A stretch of 64,000 nucleotides of DNA from Candidatus Mycolicibacterium alkanivorans (GCF_022760805.1 NZ_JAIVFL010000001.1:2356001-2420000), one strand, 5' to 3'; shown: positions 18,803 through 36,673, counted from the stretch's first letter. Made by a program: numbers and translations. Notes: a model not told the origin generated them from the letters alone.

Positions 18803-20379
18803 CGGAACTCCTCGGCGCAGGCTTCGACCCAGTCGGAGCGCCAGGATTCGGGCGGATCCTCCAAGAGCTCACCGGGCATCAGCCAGTCGTAGATCTCGGC
18901 ATAGGTGCGGGTGCGTTGACCTTCGATGCGGCGGTTGAGCATCGACGGCTCGAGCTCATCGAAGCTGTCGAGTCCCATCGAGGCCACGATCTGCGCGGCA
19001 CTGGCCACCGTCGACCGCTGGAAGTTGGCCACCCGTTCGATCTTGTCCGGCACGTAGAGGGCCCGCGCCAGCCTGGGGTTCTGGGTGGCCACCCCGGTGG
19101 GGCAGGCGTTGGTGTTGCACTTCATCGCCTGGATGCAGCCCAGGGCGAACATCATGGCGCGCGCCGCCATGGTGAAGTCCGCGCCCTGGCAGATGCGGGT
19201 GACGACGTCGCCCCCGCCGGCCACCTTGCCACAGGCGCCGATCTTGATGTGGCGGCGCAGCCCGACGCCGACCAGGCAATTGTGCACCAGCATCAGGCCT
19301 TCGGTCAGTGGCATGCCGACGTGGTCCTCGAATTCCTGCGGTGCGGCGCCGGTGCCGCCCTCGGAGCCGTCGACGATGATGAAGTCGGGGGTGATGCCAG
19401 TCTGCAGCATTGCCTTGCAGATCGACAGGAACTCGGTGCGCGCACCCACGCACAGCTTGAACCCCACCGGCTTGCCGCCGGAGAGGCTGCGCAGCGTCGC
19501 GATGAAATGCATCAGCTCCAGCGGCGTACGGAACGCAGTGTGCGCCGGCGGGGAGATCACCGTCTGACCCACGGGTACGCCGCGGCAGGCGGCGATCTCA
19601 GCGGTCACCTTCGCGCCGGGCAGCACGCCGCCGAGCCCCGGCTTGGCGCCCTGGGACAGCTTGATCGAGATCGCCTTGACCGAGCGCAGCGCCGACTTCT
19701 CCACGAACTTGGCGGCGTCGAAGTGACCGTCGGCGTCGCGGCAGCCGAAGTAGCCCGAGGCGACCTCCCAGATCAGGTCGCCGCCGTGCTTGAGGTGGTA
19801 GGCGCTGATCGCACCCTCTCCGGTGTCGTGGGCGAAGCCGCCGCGGGCCGCGCCGCCGTTGAGCGCCTCGATCGCGTTGCCAGACAGTGCCCCGAAGCTC
19901 ATCGCCGAGACGTTGAGCAGCGCGATGTCATAGGGCTGCGCGCAGTCCGGGCCGCCCAGCCGGACTGTCGGGGCCAGGTCGGTGGCCATCCGGGCCCGCA
20001 ACGAGTGGCGAAGGAACTCATAACCCAGCGCATAGACGTTGCGCTCGGTGCCGAACGGCTCCTCGCTGTTGATGCCCTTGGCCCGCTCGTAGACCATGTC
20101 GCGGGTCTCCCGGTCGAACGGGCTGGCCTCGGTGTTCGCCTCGACGAAGTACTGGCGGATCTCCGGGCGCAGCATTTCGGCGAGGAACCGGGTGTGGCCG
20201 AGGATCGGGAACGCGCGCAGGATCGTGTGCTTGGTCTGCAGGACGTCCCAGGTACCCAGTGCGGCCAGGGCTGCCATGACACCGGCTGGCACCCACCACA
20301 GCCAGTGGACGAACACCCCCAGTGCGCCCAGAGCGATGGCCACCGCCCAGACGGTGACCACGATCAGCGGTCTGGTCAT
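18799..20379 (-). CDS. FMN-binding glutamate-synthase-like protein with N-terminal membrane anchor
   Basis: 526 residues. Two short hydrophobic stretches at the N-terminus (about residues 5-45) are followed by a domain like the central FMN barrel of GltB. Blocks include NVSAMSFGALSGNAIEAL, AISIKLSQGAKPGLGGVLP, DFIIVDGSEGGTGAAPQEF and a Cys-rich stretch CIQAMKCNTNACPTGVAT typical of the Fe-S/FMN region. It lacks the glutaminase domain of true glutamate synthase, so it belongs to the stand-alone FMN-binding glutamate synthase family, an oxidoreductase of unclear substrate. Confidence 0.85.
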   Translation of the reverse strand: MTRPLIVVTVWAVAIALGALGVFVHWLWWVPAGVMAALAALGTWDVLQTKHTILRAFPILGHTRFLAEMLRPEIRQYFVEANTEASPFDRETRDMVYERAKGINSEEPFGTERNVYALGYEFLRHSLRARMATDLAPTVRLGGPDCAQPYDIALLNVSAMSFGALSGNAIEALNGGAARGGFAHDTGEGAISAYHLKHGGDLIWEVASGYFGCRDADGHFDAAKFVEKSALRSVKAISIKLSQGAKPGLGGVLPGAKVTAEIAACRGVPVGQTVISPPAHTAFRTPLELMHFIATLRSLSGGKPVGFKLCVGARTEFLSICKAMLQTGITPDFIIVDGSEGGTGAAPQEFEDHVGMPLTEGLMLVHNCLVGVGLRRHIKIGACGKVAGGGDVVTRICQGADFTMAARAMMFALGCIQAMKCNTNACPTGVATQNPRLARALYVPDKIERVANFQRSTVASAAQIVASMGLDSFDELEPSMLNRRIEGQRTRTYAEIYDWLMPGELLEDPPESWRSDWVEACAEEFR

Positions 20380-20400
20380 TTGACCTCCCCGAAGGTCTGA

Positions 20401-21569
<1,169 letters not shown>

Positions 21570-21570
<1 letters not shown>

Positions 21571-24065
21571 TGCGCCTTCCCTACAGCTGGTTGCGTGAGG
21601 TCGTCCAGCGCGGCGCCCCGGGCTGGGACGTCGAACCGCGCGACCTCGAGCAGGCTCTGATCCGCGTGGGCCACGAGGTCGAGGACATCGTCGCCCTCGG
21701 GCCGGTGAGTGGTCCGCTGACCGTCGGGCGGGTGACCGCCGTCGAGGAGCTGACCGAGTTCAAGAAACCCATCAGGGCGTGCAAGGTCGACGTCGGTGAA
21801 TCGGAGGACCGCGACATCGTCTGCGGCGCAACGAACTTTGCTATCGGTGACCTGGTGGTGGTGGCGCTTCCCGGCACCACGTTGCCGGGCGACTTCCACA
21901 TCGCCAGCCGCAAGACCTACGGCCGCCTGTCGGACGGCATGATCTGCTCGGCCGCCGAATTGGGTTTGGGCGCAGACCATTCGGGGATCCTAGTGCTGCC
22001 GCCGGGCACCGCCGAACCGGGCGAGGACGGCGTCGGCCTGCTGGGTCTCGACGATGTGGTGTTCGACCTGGCGGTCACGCCGGATCGCGGTTACTGCATG
22101 TCGATCCGGGGCATCGCTCGTGAGATCGCCTGCGCCTATGGCCTGGACTATGTCGATCCCGCCGACGTGCCCCCACTGCCGGTCGACGGCCCGGCGCTTG
22201 CGGTGACGGTTCAGCCCGGCACCGGGGTCAGCCGCTTCGCGCTGCGCCCGGTCACCGGTGTCGACCCGAAAGCCCAGTCGCCGTGGTGGTTACGCCGCCG
22301 GCTGATGCTCTGCGGTATCCGCCCGATCTCACCGGCGGTCGACGTCACCAACTACGTGATGCTCGAACTGGGCCACCCGATGCACGCCCACGACAGCAGC
22401 CGCATTCACGGCGACTTCGCGGTGCGCTTCGCCAAGCCGGGGGAGACCGTGGTCACCCTCGACGACATCGAACGCAAGCTCGATCCGGGTGACGTGCTCA
22501 TCGTCGACGACGTTGCCACCGCCGCCATCGGCGGAGTGATGGGCGCCGGCACCACCGAGATCGACGACAACTCCACCGATGTCCTGCTCGAGGCCGCTGT
22601 CTGGGATCCGGCCGCGGTGTCCCGCACGGTGCGGCGCCTGCACCTGGTCAGCGAGGCCGGCCGCCGCTACGAGCGGTCGGTCGACCCGGCCATCTCGGTG
22701 GCCGCACTCGACCGCTGTGCGGCGCTGCTGGCCGACATCGCCGGCGGGACCGTCGAGCCCCGGCTGACCGACTGGCGTGGGGATCCGCCGCGGGAGCAGT
22801 GGACGCCTGACCCGGTGCGGATGCGATTCGACCTGCCCGACCGGACGGCCGGCGTGGAATACGAGCCGGGTGCCGCGGTGAACCGGCTGACGCAGATCGG
22901 CGCCCGTGTCGACGAGGACAGCGCCGATCCGGCGATCCTCGTGGTTACCCCGCCGAGTTGGCGGCCCGACCTGGTGCAGCCCGCCGACCTCGTCGAGGAG
23001 GTGCTGCGCCTCGAAGGTTTGGACAAGATCCCGTCTGTGCTGCCCGCCGCACCTGCCGGCCGCGGCCTGACGGCCGGGCAGAAGCGGCGCCGGGCGGTCG
23101 GCAAGTCGCTGGCGCTGTCCGGCTTCGTCGAGGTGCTGCCCACACCGTTCTTGCCGGTGGGCGTCTTCGACCAGTGGGGCCTGCCGGCCGAGGATCCGCG
23201 CCGCAGCACCACCACGGTGCTCAACCCGCTGGAAGCCGAGCGACCGCACCTGGCCACCACATTGCTGCCCGCGCTGCTGGAAGCGTTGTCCCGCAACGTC
23301 TCTCGTGGGTTTGCCGACGTCGCTCTGTTCTCGATCGCGCAGGTGGTTCACCCGACCGGGGCCACCCGCGGCGTCGACCTGATCCCGACCCATCGCAGGC
23401 CCACCGACGACGAGATCGCTGCGTTGAACGCCTCGCTGCCGCACCAGCCGGTCCATGTCGGCGCGGTGCTGACCGGGCTGCGCGAGCCGCGCGGCCCGTG
23501 GGGGCCGGGCCGGCCGGTGGAGGCCGCCGACGCTTTTGAGGCGGTGCGGATCATTGCCCGCGCGGGCGGAGTCGATGTGACGCTGCGGGCCGCGCAGCAC
23601 CTGCCGTGGCATCCGGGACGGTGTGCCGAGGTGGTGGTCGATGGTCGCGTCGTCGGTCACGCCGGGCAGTTGCACCCCGCGGTGATCGAACGCTCGGGAC
23701 TGCCGAAGGGCACCTGCGCGGTGGAACTCGATCTCGACGGGGTGCCGATCGTCGAGACACTTCCCGCGCCGCGGGTCTCGCCCTTCCCGGCGGTGTTCCA
23801 AGACCTGAGTGTGGTGGTGGACAGCGACGTGGCCGCGGAGGCGGTCATCGACGCGGTGCGCGACGGTGCGGGCGAGCTGCTCGAGGACGTCGCGCTGTTC
23901 GACGTCTACACCGGTCCGCAGATCGGGGAGGGCCGCAAGTCGCTGACGTTGGCGCTGCGGTTCCGGGCGGCGGATCGTACGCTCACCGAGGACGAGGCCA
24001 GCGCCGCCCGCGATGCCGCGCTCGCTGTCGCGGCCGAGCGCGTCGGCGCCGTCCTGCGCACCTGA
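21570..24065 (+). CDS. pheT: Phenylalanyl-tRNA synthetase beta subunit
   Basis: 831 residues with the usual order: N-terminal [12 protein letters not shown], an OB-fold tRNA-binding domain at about 45-155 ([20 protein letters not shown]), the B3/B4 editing domain ([33 protein letters not shown]), B5, a catalytic-like core ([20 protein letters not shown]) and the C-terminal anticodon-binding FDX-ACB domain ([16 protein letters not shown]). Hydrolyses mischarged Tyr-tRNA-Phe. Translationally coupled to pheS. Confidence 0.96.
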
Positions 24066-26436
<2,371 letters not shown>

Positions 26437-26440
<4 letters not shown>

Positions 26441-27306
26441 CTGTCACCACCAACACCAAGGCGGCCGTATTGGCCGAAGCCCTGCCGTGGCTCAAGGCGC
26501 TGCACGGCAAGATCGTGGTGGTCAAGTACGGCGGCAACGCGATGACCGATGATGTGCTCAAGGCGGCGTTCGCTGCCGACATGGTGTTCCTGCGCAATGT
26601 GGGAATCCATCCGGTGGTGGTACACGGCGGCGGCCCGCAGATCACCGCCATGCTCAAGAAGCTCGGCATCGCAGGCGATTTCAAGGGCGGCTTCCGGGTC
26701 ACCACACCCGAGGTGCTCGACGTCGCGCGGATGGTGCTCTTCGGCCAGGTCGGCCGCGAGCTGGTGAACCTGATCAACACGCACGGCCCCTACGCGGTCG
26801 GACTCACCGGCGAGGACGCCGCGCTGTTCACCGCGGTGCGGCGCAGCGTCAACGTCGACGGCGTGGCCACCGATATCGGCCTGGTCGGCGACGTCGAGCA
26901 GGTCAATACCGCAGCGGTGCTGGATCTCATTGCGGCAGGCCGCATTCCGGTGGTCTCCACCATCGCCCCGGACGCCGACGGGGTAGTGCACAACATCAAC
27001 GCCGACACCGCGGCCGCGGCGCTCGCCGAAGGCCTCGGCGCGGAGAAGCTGCTGATGCTCACCGACGTCGAAGGCCTCTACACCCGCTGGCCCGACCGCG
27101 ACTCGCTGGTCAGCGAGGTCGACATCGCCACCCTGACACAGCTGCTGCCGAGCCTGGAAGCGGGCATGGTGCCCAAGATCGAGGCGTGCCTGCGGGCAGT
27201 GGAGGGCGGCGTTCCCAGCGCGCATGTGATCGACGGCCGGGTGGAGCACTGCGTGCTGGTCGAACTGTTCACCGACGAAGGGACCGGGACGAAGGTGACT
27301 TCATGA
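26437..27306 (+). CDS. argB: Acetylglutamate kinase
   Basis: 289 residues. Phosphorylates N-acetylglutamate, the usual arginine-inhibited step. Amino-acid-kinase fold: VVKYGGNAM (phosphate loop Lys), [26 protein letters not shown] and the C-terminal [20 protein letters not shown]. Coupled to argJ (ATGA) and to argD (ATG inside its last codons). Confidence 0.96.
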
Positions 27307-28487
27307 CCAATACCGAGGCCATGCAGCAGCGCTGGCAGTCGGTGATGATGAACAACTACGGCACGCCGCCGGTGGCGCTGGCCACCGGCGACGGCGCGGT
27401 GGTCACCGACGTCGACGGCAAGACCTACATCGACCTGCTCGCCGGAATCGCCGTCAACGTGCTCGGCCACCGTCATCCGGCGGTCATCGAGGCCGTCACC
27501 ACCCAGCTCGACACCCTGGGCCACACCTCCAACCTGTACGCCACCGAACCGGGAATCGCCCTGGCCGAAGCGCTGGTCGACCACCTCGGCGCCGAGGTGC
27601 CCACCCGGGTCTTCTTCTGCAATTCGGGTGCCGAGGCCAACGAGGTCGCATTCAAGCTGACCCGGCTGACCGGGCGGACCAAGATCGTCGCCGCCGAGAA
27701 CGCGTTCCACGGCCGCACCATGGGGGCACTGGCGCTGACCGGTCAGCCCGCCAAGCAGGCGCCCTTCGAGCCGCTGCCCGGATACGTCACGCACGTGCCC
27801 TACGGTGACGGCGATGCGCTTGCCGCCGCCGTGGGTGACGACACCGCCGCGGTGTTCCTCGAGCCGATCATGGGCGAGGGCGGCGTCGTCGTTCCCCCGG
27901 CCGGCTATCTGGTCGCCGCGCGTGAGATCACCAGTCGCCACGGCGCACTGCTCGTTCTCGACGAGGTGCAGACCGGGGTCGGGCGTACGGGCGCCTTCTT
28001 CGCCCACCAGCATGACGGCATCACACCCGATGTCGTCACGCTGGCCAAGGGTCTCGGTGGCGGGCTGCCGATCGGGGCATGCCTGGGGATCGGCCCAGCC
28101 GCCGATCTGATGACGCCGGGGTTGCACGGCAGCACCTTCGGCGGCAACCCGGTGTGCACGGCGGCGGCGCTGGCTGTGTTGCGAGTGCTGGCCGCCGGCG
28201 ATCTGGTGAAACGAGCCGAGGTGCTCGGCAAGACGCTCAGCCACGGCATCGAGTCGCTGAATCACCCTCTGGTCGACCACGTCCGCGGACGCGGCCTGCT
28301 GCGCGGTGTGGTGCTGACCGCGCCGCAGGGCAAGATCATCGAGACCGCTGCCCGCGAGGCGGGATTCCTGGTCAACGCCGCCGCTCCGGATGTGATCCGG
28401 CTGGCGCCGCCGCTGGTGATCACCGAGGGTCAGATCGACAGCTTCCTGGCCGCACTGCCCGACATCCTCGAAAAGGCAGCAGTATGA
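27303..28487 (+). CDS. argD: Acetylornithine aminotransferase
   Basis: 394 residues, fold type I PLP enzyme converting N-acetylglutamate semialdehyde to N-acetylornithine. Blocks: [65 protein letters not shown] and the PLP lysine in [16 protein letters not shown] 27303 overlaps the argB stop. Its own stop overlaps the ATG of the argF scar in ATGA, so the junction is as expected for an intact operon. Confidence 0.96.
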   Translation: MTNTEAMQQRWQSVMMNNYGTPPVALATGDGAVVTDVDGKTYIDLLAGIAVNVLGHRHPAVIEAVTTQLDTLGHTSNLYATEPGIALAEALVDHLGAEVPTRVFFCNSGAEANEVAFKLTRLTGRTKIVAAENAFHGRTMGALALTGQPAKQAPFEPLPGYVTHVPYGDGDALAAAVGDDTAAVFLEPIMGEGGVVVPPAGYLVAAREITSRHGALLVLDEVQTGVGRTGAFFAHQHDGITPDVVTLAKGLGGGLPIGACLGIGPAADLMTPGLHGSTFGGNPVCTAAALAVLRVLAAGDLVKRAEVLGKTLSHGIESLNHPLVDHVRGRGLLRGVVLTAPQGKIIETAAREAGFLVNAAAPDVIRLAPPLVITEGQIDSFLAALPDILEKAAV

Positions 28488-28537
28488 GCACCCTTCGGCA
28501 ATTCCTGCTGCTGGTCTGGCTGCTGGAGCAGCGATGA
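28484..28537 (+). pseudogene. argF: argF scar: 17-codon in-frame remnant of ornithine carbamoyltransferase
   Basis: The ORF reads [17 protein letters not shown]. The first eight residues resemble the start of mycobacterial ArgF (M-x-RHFLRDDDL), and LLVWLLEQR matches its last residues (remembered as KALLVWLLERS). About 290 codons between are gone, while both ATGA overlaps (with argD and argR) remain. The join falls in the CTG-rich sequence TTCCTGCTGCTGG, consistent with recombination at short repeats, and the frame is kept. Ornithine carbamoyltransferase makes citrulline from ornithine and carbamoyl phosphate; the scar cannot do so. Translation may still pass through it and keep argR coupled. 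The other explanation, a chance leader-like ORF, is less likely given matches at both ends and the conserved place between argD and argR. Confidence 0.8.
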
Positions 28538-29019
28538 CCACCGAAGTCAGCACCAACCGCGCCGGCAGGCAGGCCAGGATCGTGGCCCTTCTGTCGTCGC
28601 AGTCGGTGCACAGCCAGGGCGAGCTCGCCACGCTGCTGGCCGGCGAGGGTATCGAGGTCACCCAGGCGACGCTGTCACGCGATCTGGAGGAACTCGGGGC
28701 GGTCAAGCTGCGCGGCGCCGACGGCGGGGTCGGCGTCTACGTCGTCCCCGAGGACGGCAGCCCGGTGCGCGGGGTGTCCGGTGGTACCGAGCGCATGTTC
28801 CGGCTGCTCGCCGACCTGCTGGTGTCCACCGACGCCAGTGGCAACCTGACCGTGCTGCGTACCCCGCCGGGGGCGGCGCACTACCTGGCCAGCGCCATCG
28901 ACCGGGCCGCGCTGCCCGACGTCGTCGGCACCATCGCCGGTGACGACACCATCCTTGTGGTGGCCCGCGAGCCGATGACCGGCGCGGAACTGGCCACCAT
29001 GTTCGACAACATCCGATAG
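28534..29019 (+). CDS. argR: Arginine repressor
   Basis: 161 residues. N-terminal winged helix ([33 protein letters not shown]) and C-terminal hexamerisation/arginine-binding domain with [15 protein letters not shown], where the Asp pair contacts arginine. Should bind the box at argC and repress the operon. ATG overlaps the argF scar stop. Confidence 0.95.
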   Translation: MTTEVSTNRAGRQARIVALLSSQSVHSQGELATLLAGEGIEVTQATLSRDLEELGAVKLRGADGGVGVYVVPEDGSPVRGVSGGTERMFRLLADLLVSTDASGNLTVLRTPPGAAHYLASAIDRAALPDVVGTIAGDDTILVVAREPMTGAELATMFDNIR

Positions 29020-29044
29020 CGCCCCACAACAAAGGAGACACTTC

Positions 29045-30244
29045 ATGTCCGAGCGCGTCATCTTGGCGTATTCCGGCGGTCTGGACACCTCGGTGGCCAT
29101 CAGCTGGATCGGCAAGGAGACCGGCCGTGAGGTCGTGGCCGTGGCCATCGATCTCGGTCAGGGCGGCGAGGACATGGAGGTGGTCCGCCAGCGTGCCCTG
29201 GACTGCGGTGCCGTCGAGGCGGTCGTGGTCGACGCTCGCGACGAGTTCGCCGACGACTACTGCCTGCCGGCCATCCAGTCCAACGCGCTCTACATGGACC
29301 GCTACCCGCTGGTGTCGGCGCTCAGTCGCCCACTGATCGTCAAACACCTGGTGGCCGCCGCCCGCGAGTACGGCGGCGGCATGGTCGCCCACGGCTGCAC
29401 TGGTAAAGGCAACGACCAGGTTCGCTTCGAGGTCGGATTCGCCTCGCTGGCACCGGATCTGGAGGTACTCGCCCCGGTCCGCGACTACGCCTGGACTCGC
29501 GAGAAGGCCATCGCCTTCGCCGAGGAGAACGCGATCCCGATCAACGTCAGCAAGCGCTCACCGTTCTCCATCGATCAGAACGTGTGGGGGCGTGCGGTGG
29601 AAACCGGCTTCCTGGAACACCTTTGGAACGCCCCGACCAAGGATGTCTACGACTACACCGAAGACCCCACGCTCAACTGGAACACTCCTGACGAGGTCAT
29701 CGTCGGTTTCGAGCGCGGCGTACCGGTGTCCATCGACGGCAATCCGGTCACGGTGCTGGATGCCATCGTCGAACTCAACCGGCGGGCCGGCGCGCAGGGT
29801 GTGGGGCGGCTGGACGTGGTCGAGGACCGCCTGGTCGGCATCAAGAGTCGGGAGATCTACGAAGCCCCGGGTGCGATGGTGTTGATCACCGCGCACACCG
29901 AGCTCGAACACATCACCCTGGAACGCGAACTCGGCCGGTTCAAGCGGCTCACCGACCAGCGCTGGGGTGAGCTGGTGTACGACGGGTTGTGGTTCTCCCC
30001 GCTGAAGAGTGCGCTGGAGGCGTTCGTCGCCAAGACTCAGGAGAAGGTGACCGGCGAGATCCGGCTGGTGCTGCACGGCGGTCACATCGCCGTCAACGGC
30101 CGGCGCAGCCCGGAGTCGCTCTATGACTTCAACCTGGCGACCTACGACGAGGGTGACACCTTCGACCAGTCGGCAGCCAAGGGCTTCGTGCACCTGCACG
30201 GGCTGTCGTCGAAGATCGCCGCGCGCCGGGACCTCAGTTTGTGA
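29045..30244 (+). CDS. argG: Argininosuccinate synthase
   Basis: 399 residues. Joins citrulline and aspartate using ATP. P-loop-like [14 protein letters not shown] at residues 8-21; [16 protein letters not shown] and [19 protein letters not shown] are family blocks. AAAGGAG precedes the ATG. The reading frame is intact although the argF enzyme that supplies citrulline is missing upstream. Confidence 0.97.
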   Translation: MSERVILAYSGGLDTSVAISWIGKETGREVVAVAIDLGQGGEDMEVVRQRALDCGAVEAVVVDARDEFADDYCLPAIQSNALYMDRYPLVSALSRPLIVKHLVAAAREYGGGMVAHGCTGKGNDQVRFEVGFASLAPDLEVLAPVRDYAWTREKAIAFAEENAIPINVSKRSPFSIDQNVWGRAVETGFLEHLWNAPTKDVYDYTEDPTLNWNTPDEVIVGFERGVPVSIDGNPVTVLDAIVELNRRAGAQGVGRLDVVEDRLVGIKSREIYEAPGAMVLITAHTELEHITLERELGRFKRLTDQRWGELVYDGLWFSPLKSALEAFVAKTQEKVTGEIRLVLHGGHIAVNGRRSPESLYDFNLATYDEGDTFDQSAAKGFVHLHGLSSKIAARRDLSL

Positions 30245-30281
30245 CGGCCAAACCGACGTTTCGCCGCGATGGTGCGAGTGA

Positions 30282-33504
<3,223 letters not shown>

Positions 33505-33511
33505 CGGGACG

Positions 33512-33517
33512 ACCCTA
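33512..33517 (-). promoter_or_regulatory. -10 element of the ABC-F gene (leaderless)
   Basis: On the minus strand TAGGGT is followed by seven bases and the GTG start, the spacing of mycobacterial leaderless promoters (TAnnnT). This supports the chosen start. Confidence 0.5.
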
Positions 33518-33623
33518 TCTGTGGCCGTATCGCCGCTGCCAAAGCGGCCGGAGGCGCACCGGCTCTGTGCCATGATGTGCAGGCTGTCAGGGGCCGTATG
33601 CAGCAGCGACGGCGGACAGGGGA

Positions 33624-36602
33624 GTGGTTGTGGACTTGAACTTGTCGGCGGTCACCAGGCCGGTCGAGCGTCTGATGGCGACTGCCCAGAACGGCTTCGA
33701 GGTGCTGCGCTGGGGCGGTCTGGAGACCGGTGTGGTGCCCTCACCGTTCCAGATCGTCGAGAGCAAGCCGATGTACAAGCTCCGGCGCTATTTCCCGCCG
33801 GACAATCGGCCCGGCCAGCCGCCCGCGGGGCCACCGGTCCTGATGGTGCATCCGATGATGATGTCGGCGAACATGTGGGACGTCACCCAGGAGGACGGCG
33901 CGGTCGGCATCCTGCATGCGGCCGGGATCGACCCGTGGGTGATCGACTTCGGCTCGCCCGACGAGGTCGAGGGCGGGATGGAACGCACCCTCACCGATCA
34001 CATCGTCGCCCTCGACGAGGCCATCGACACCATCAAGGAGACCACCGGCCACGACGTGCACCTGGCGGGCTATTCGCAGGGCGGCATGTTCTGCTACCAG
34101 ACCGCCGCCTACCGGCGCAGCAAGGACATCGCCAGCATCGTGGCGTTCGGGGCGCCGGTGGACACCCTGGCCGCGCTTCCGATGGGCATCCCGGCCAATT
34201 TCGTGGCGGTGGCCGCCGATTTCATGGCCGACCACGTCTTCAACCGGGTCGACATCACCGGATGGATGGCCCGCACCGGCTTCCAGATGCTCGATCCGCT
34301 CAAGACCGCCAAAGCCCGCGTCGACTTCATGCGCCAGCTCCACGACCGGGATGCCCTGCTGCCGCGCGAACAGCAGCGCCGCTTCCTGGACAGCGAGGGC
34401 TGGATCGCATGGTCGGGCCCGGCCGTCTCCGAACTGCTCAAGCAGTTCATCGCCCACAACCGGATGATGACGGGCGGTTTCGCCATCAACGGTCAGCTCG
34501 TCACGCTGTCCGACATCACCTGCCCCGTGCTGGCGTTCGTCGGCGAGGTCGACGACATCGGTCAGCCGGCGTCGGTGCGTGGCATCAAACGGGCCGCGCC
34601 CAGCGCCGACGTCTACGAGGTGACGATCCGCGCCGGGCACTTCGGTCTCGTCGTCGGTTCCAAGGCCGCCACCACGACCTGGCCGACGGTGGCCGACTGG
34701 GTGCTGTGGCTGTCCGGCCAGGACCCGCGCCCGGCCAACATCTCACCGATGGAGGACAGCGCCGCCGAACCGGAGGACTCCGGGGTCGCGCTCAGTTCGC
34801 GCATCATTCACGGCGTGGCGGAGGCCTCGGGTCTGGCCGTGTCGCTGGTGCGCGGCGCGGCCGACGCGGTCGTCAACGCGAACAAGTCGATGCGGTTGCT
34901 GGCCATCGAGACCGCGCGCACCCTGCCGCGCCTGGTTCGCCTGGGCCAGATCAACGACCACACCCGAATCTCGTTGGCGCGCATCATCGATGAGCAGGCC
35001 GATGGTGCCCCCAACGGCGAGTTCCTGATCTTCGACGGCCGGGTGCACACCTACGAGGGGGTCAACTGCCGCATCAACAACGTGGTGCGGGGCCTGATCC
35101 GGGTGGGTGTGCGCCAGGGTGTGCGCGTGGGCGTGCTGATGGACACCCGACCCTCGGCGCTGGTGGCGATCGCCGCCCTGTCCCGGCTCGGCGCGGTTGC
35201 GGTGCTGATGCCCCCGGACGCCGACCTCGACGAGGCCGTCCGGCTCGGTGGGGTGACCGAGGTGATCACCGACCCGGGCAATCTCGAGGCCGCCCGCAAG
35301 TTGCCCGTCCAGATCCTGGTCCTCGGCGGCGGCGAGAGCCGCGACCTCAACCTGCCCGCCGACAGCGGCGTCATCGACATGGAGAAGATCGATCCGGACA
35401 CCGTGGCGCTGCCCGGGTGGTACCGGCCCAACCCCGGCCTGGCGCGGGACCTCGCGTTCGTCGCATTCAGCACGATCGGCGGGGAACTGGTCCCCAAACA
35501 GATCACCAACTACCGCTGGGCGTTGTCGGCGTTCGGGACGGCCTCGGCCGCGGCGCTGGGCCGCAGCGACACGGTCTACTGCCTGACCCCGCTGCACCAC
35601 CAGTCCGGGCTGTTGGTGAGCCTGGGCGGGGCCGTCGTCGGCGGCGCCCGCATCGCCCTGTCGCGCGGGCTGCAGCCGGACCGGTTCGCCGCCGAGATCC
35701 GCCGGTACGGTGTCACCGTCGTGTCCTACACGTGGGCGATGCTGCGCGAACTCATCGAAGATCCGGCCTTCACGCCGCACCGCAACCACCCGGTCCGGCT
35801 GTTCATCGGCTCCGGTATGCCCACCGGTCTGTGGCAGCGGGTCGTCGATGCCTTCACTCCGGCCAACATCGTGGAGTTCTTCGCCACGACGGACGGGCAG
35901 ACGGTGCTGGCGAATGTGGCCGGCGCCAAGGTCGGCAGCAAGGGCCGTCCGCTGCCGGGTGGCGGTGAGGTGGAACTGGCCGCCTACGACCCCGATGACG
36001 ACCTGATCCTGGAGGACGACCGCGGCTTCGTCCAGGTCGCGCAAGCCAACCAGGCGGGTCTGCTGCTGGCCCGGCCGCGGGGACCGATCGACCCGACGGC
36101 GTCGGTCAAGCGCGGGGTGTTCGCCCCCGGCGACACGTGGATCTCCACCGAGTACGTGTTCCGGCGCGACGCCGACGGTGACTTCTGGTTGCTCGGCAAC
36201 CGCAACACGCTGATCCGCGCCCCGCGCGGGGTGGTGTTTCCCGAGCCCATCACCGAGGCGATGGGCCGCATCGCTGCGGTGGACCTGGCCGCGACGTACG
36301 GCGTCGAGGGCCCGGGTGGCACGGTGGCCGTCACCGCCATCACGCTGCGACCGGGGCTGAGTGTGACCGTCGCCGACCTCAGTGAGGCGGTGGCCGCGAT
36401 GCCGTTCGGGCTCGGCCCGGACGTCATCCACGTGGTGCCCTCGCTGCCGCTCAGCGCCACCTACCGCCCGACGGTCTCCGCATTGCGGGCCGCCGGTGTG
36501 CCCAAGCCGTCGCGTAACAGCTGGTATTTCGACGCCGATACGGGAAAGTACACGCGGTTGACGGCCGCGGCACGAGCTGCGCTGGTGGGGTCCCAGAGCT
36601 GA
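33624..36602 (+). CDS. Hydrolase/acyl-CoA-synthetase fusion, Rv1683-like
   Basis: 992 residues. Residues 1-370 form an alpha/beta hydrolase close to PHA synthases/lipases: LMVHPMMMSANMWD, nucleophile elbow GYSQGGMFCY, acid in FVGEVDDIGQPASV and final His in RAGHFGLVVG. About 440-970 is an AMP-forming acyl-CoA synthetase (FadD-like) fold with LVAIAALSRLGAVAVLMPPD, LTPLHHQSGLLVSLGG and a C-terminal domain ending in PLSATYRPTVSALRAAG. The usual phosphate loop (T/S-SGTTGxPK) is replaced by STIGGELVPKQITN, so the adenylating half may be weak or altered. In M. tuberculosis the orthologue is linked to triacylglycerol/lipid metabolism. GTG 33624 or GTG 33630 (better GGGGAG spacing) is the start. Confidence 0.88.
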   Translation: MVVDLNLSAVTRPVERLMATAQNGFEVLRWGGLETGVVPSPFQIVESKPMYKLRRYFPPDNRPGQPPAGPPVLMVHPMMMSANMWDVTQEDGAVGILHAAGIDPWVIDFGSPDEVEGGMERTLTDHIVALDEAIDTIKETTGHDVHLAGYSQGGMFCYQTAAYRRSKDIASIVAFGAPVDTLAALPMGIPANFVAVAADFMADHVFNRVDITGWMARTGFQMLDPLKTAKARVDFMRQLHDRDALLPREQQRRFLDSEGWIAWSGPAVSELLKQFIAHNRMMTGGFAINGQLVTLSDITCPVLAFVGEVDDIGQPASVRGIKRAAPSADVYEVTIRAGHFGLVVGSKAATTTWPTVADWVLWLSGQDPRPANISPMEDSAAEPEDSGVALSSRIIHGVAEASGLAVSLVRGAADAVVNANKSMRLLAIETARTLPRLVRLGQINDHTRISLARIIDEQADGAPNGEFLIFDGRVHTYEGVNCRINNVVRGLIRVGVRQGVRVGVLMDTRPSALVAIAALSRLGAVAVLMPPDADLDEAVRLGGVTEVITDPGNLEAARKLPVQILVLGGGESRDLNLPADSGVIDMEKIDPDTVALPGWYRPNPGLARDLAFVAFSTIGGELVPKQITNYRWALSAFGTASAAALGRSDTVYCLTPLHHQSGLLVSLGGAVVGGARIALSRGLQPDRFAAEIRRYGVTVVSYTWAMLRELIEDPAFTPHRNHPVRLFIGSGMPTGLWQRVVDAFTPANIVEFFATTDGQTVLANVAGAKVGSKGRPLPGGGEVELAAYDPDDDLILEDDRGFVQVAQANQAGLLLARPRGPIDPTASVKRGVFAPGDTWISTEYVFRRDADGDFWLLGNRNTLIRAPRGVVFPEPITEAMGRIAAVDLAATYGVEGPGGTVAVTAITLRPGLSVTVADLSEAVAAMPFGLGPDVIHVVPSLPLSATYRPTVSALRAAGVPKPSRNSWYFDADTGKYTRLTAAARAALVGSQS

Positions 36603-36673
36603 GCTTCTGCCCAGGTCGGGCCGCGCTGTTAGGCTCGCCGGTAGGTCGGGGACCCCACGCGTCGGAGGATTGC

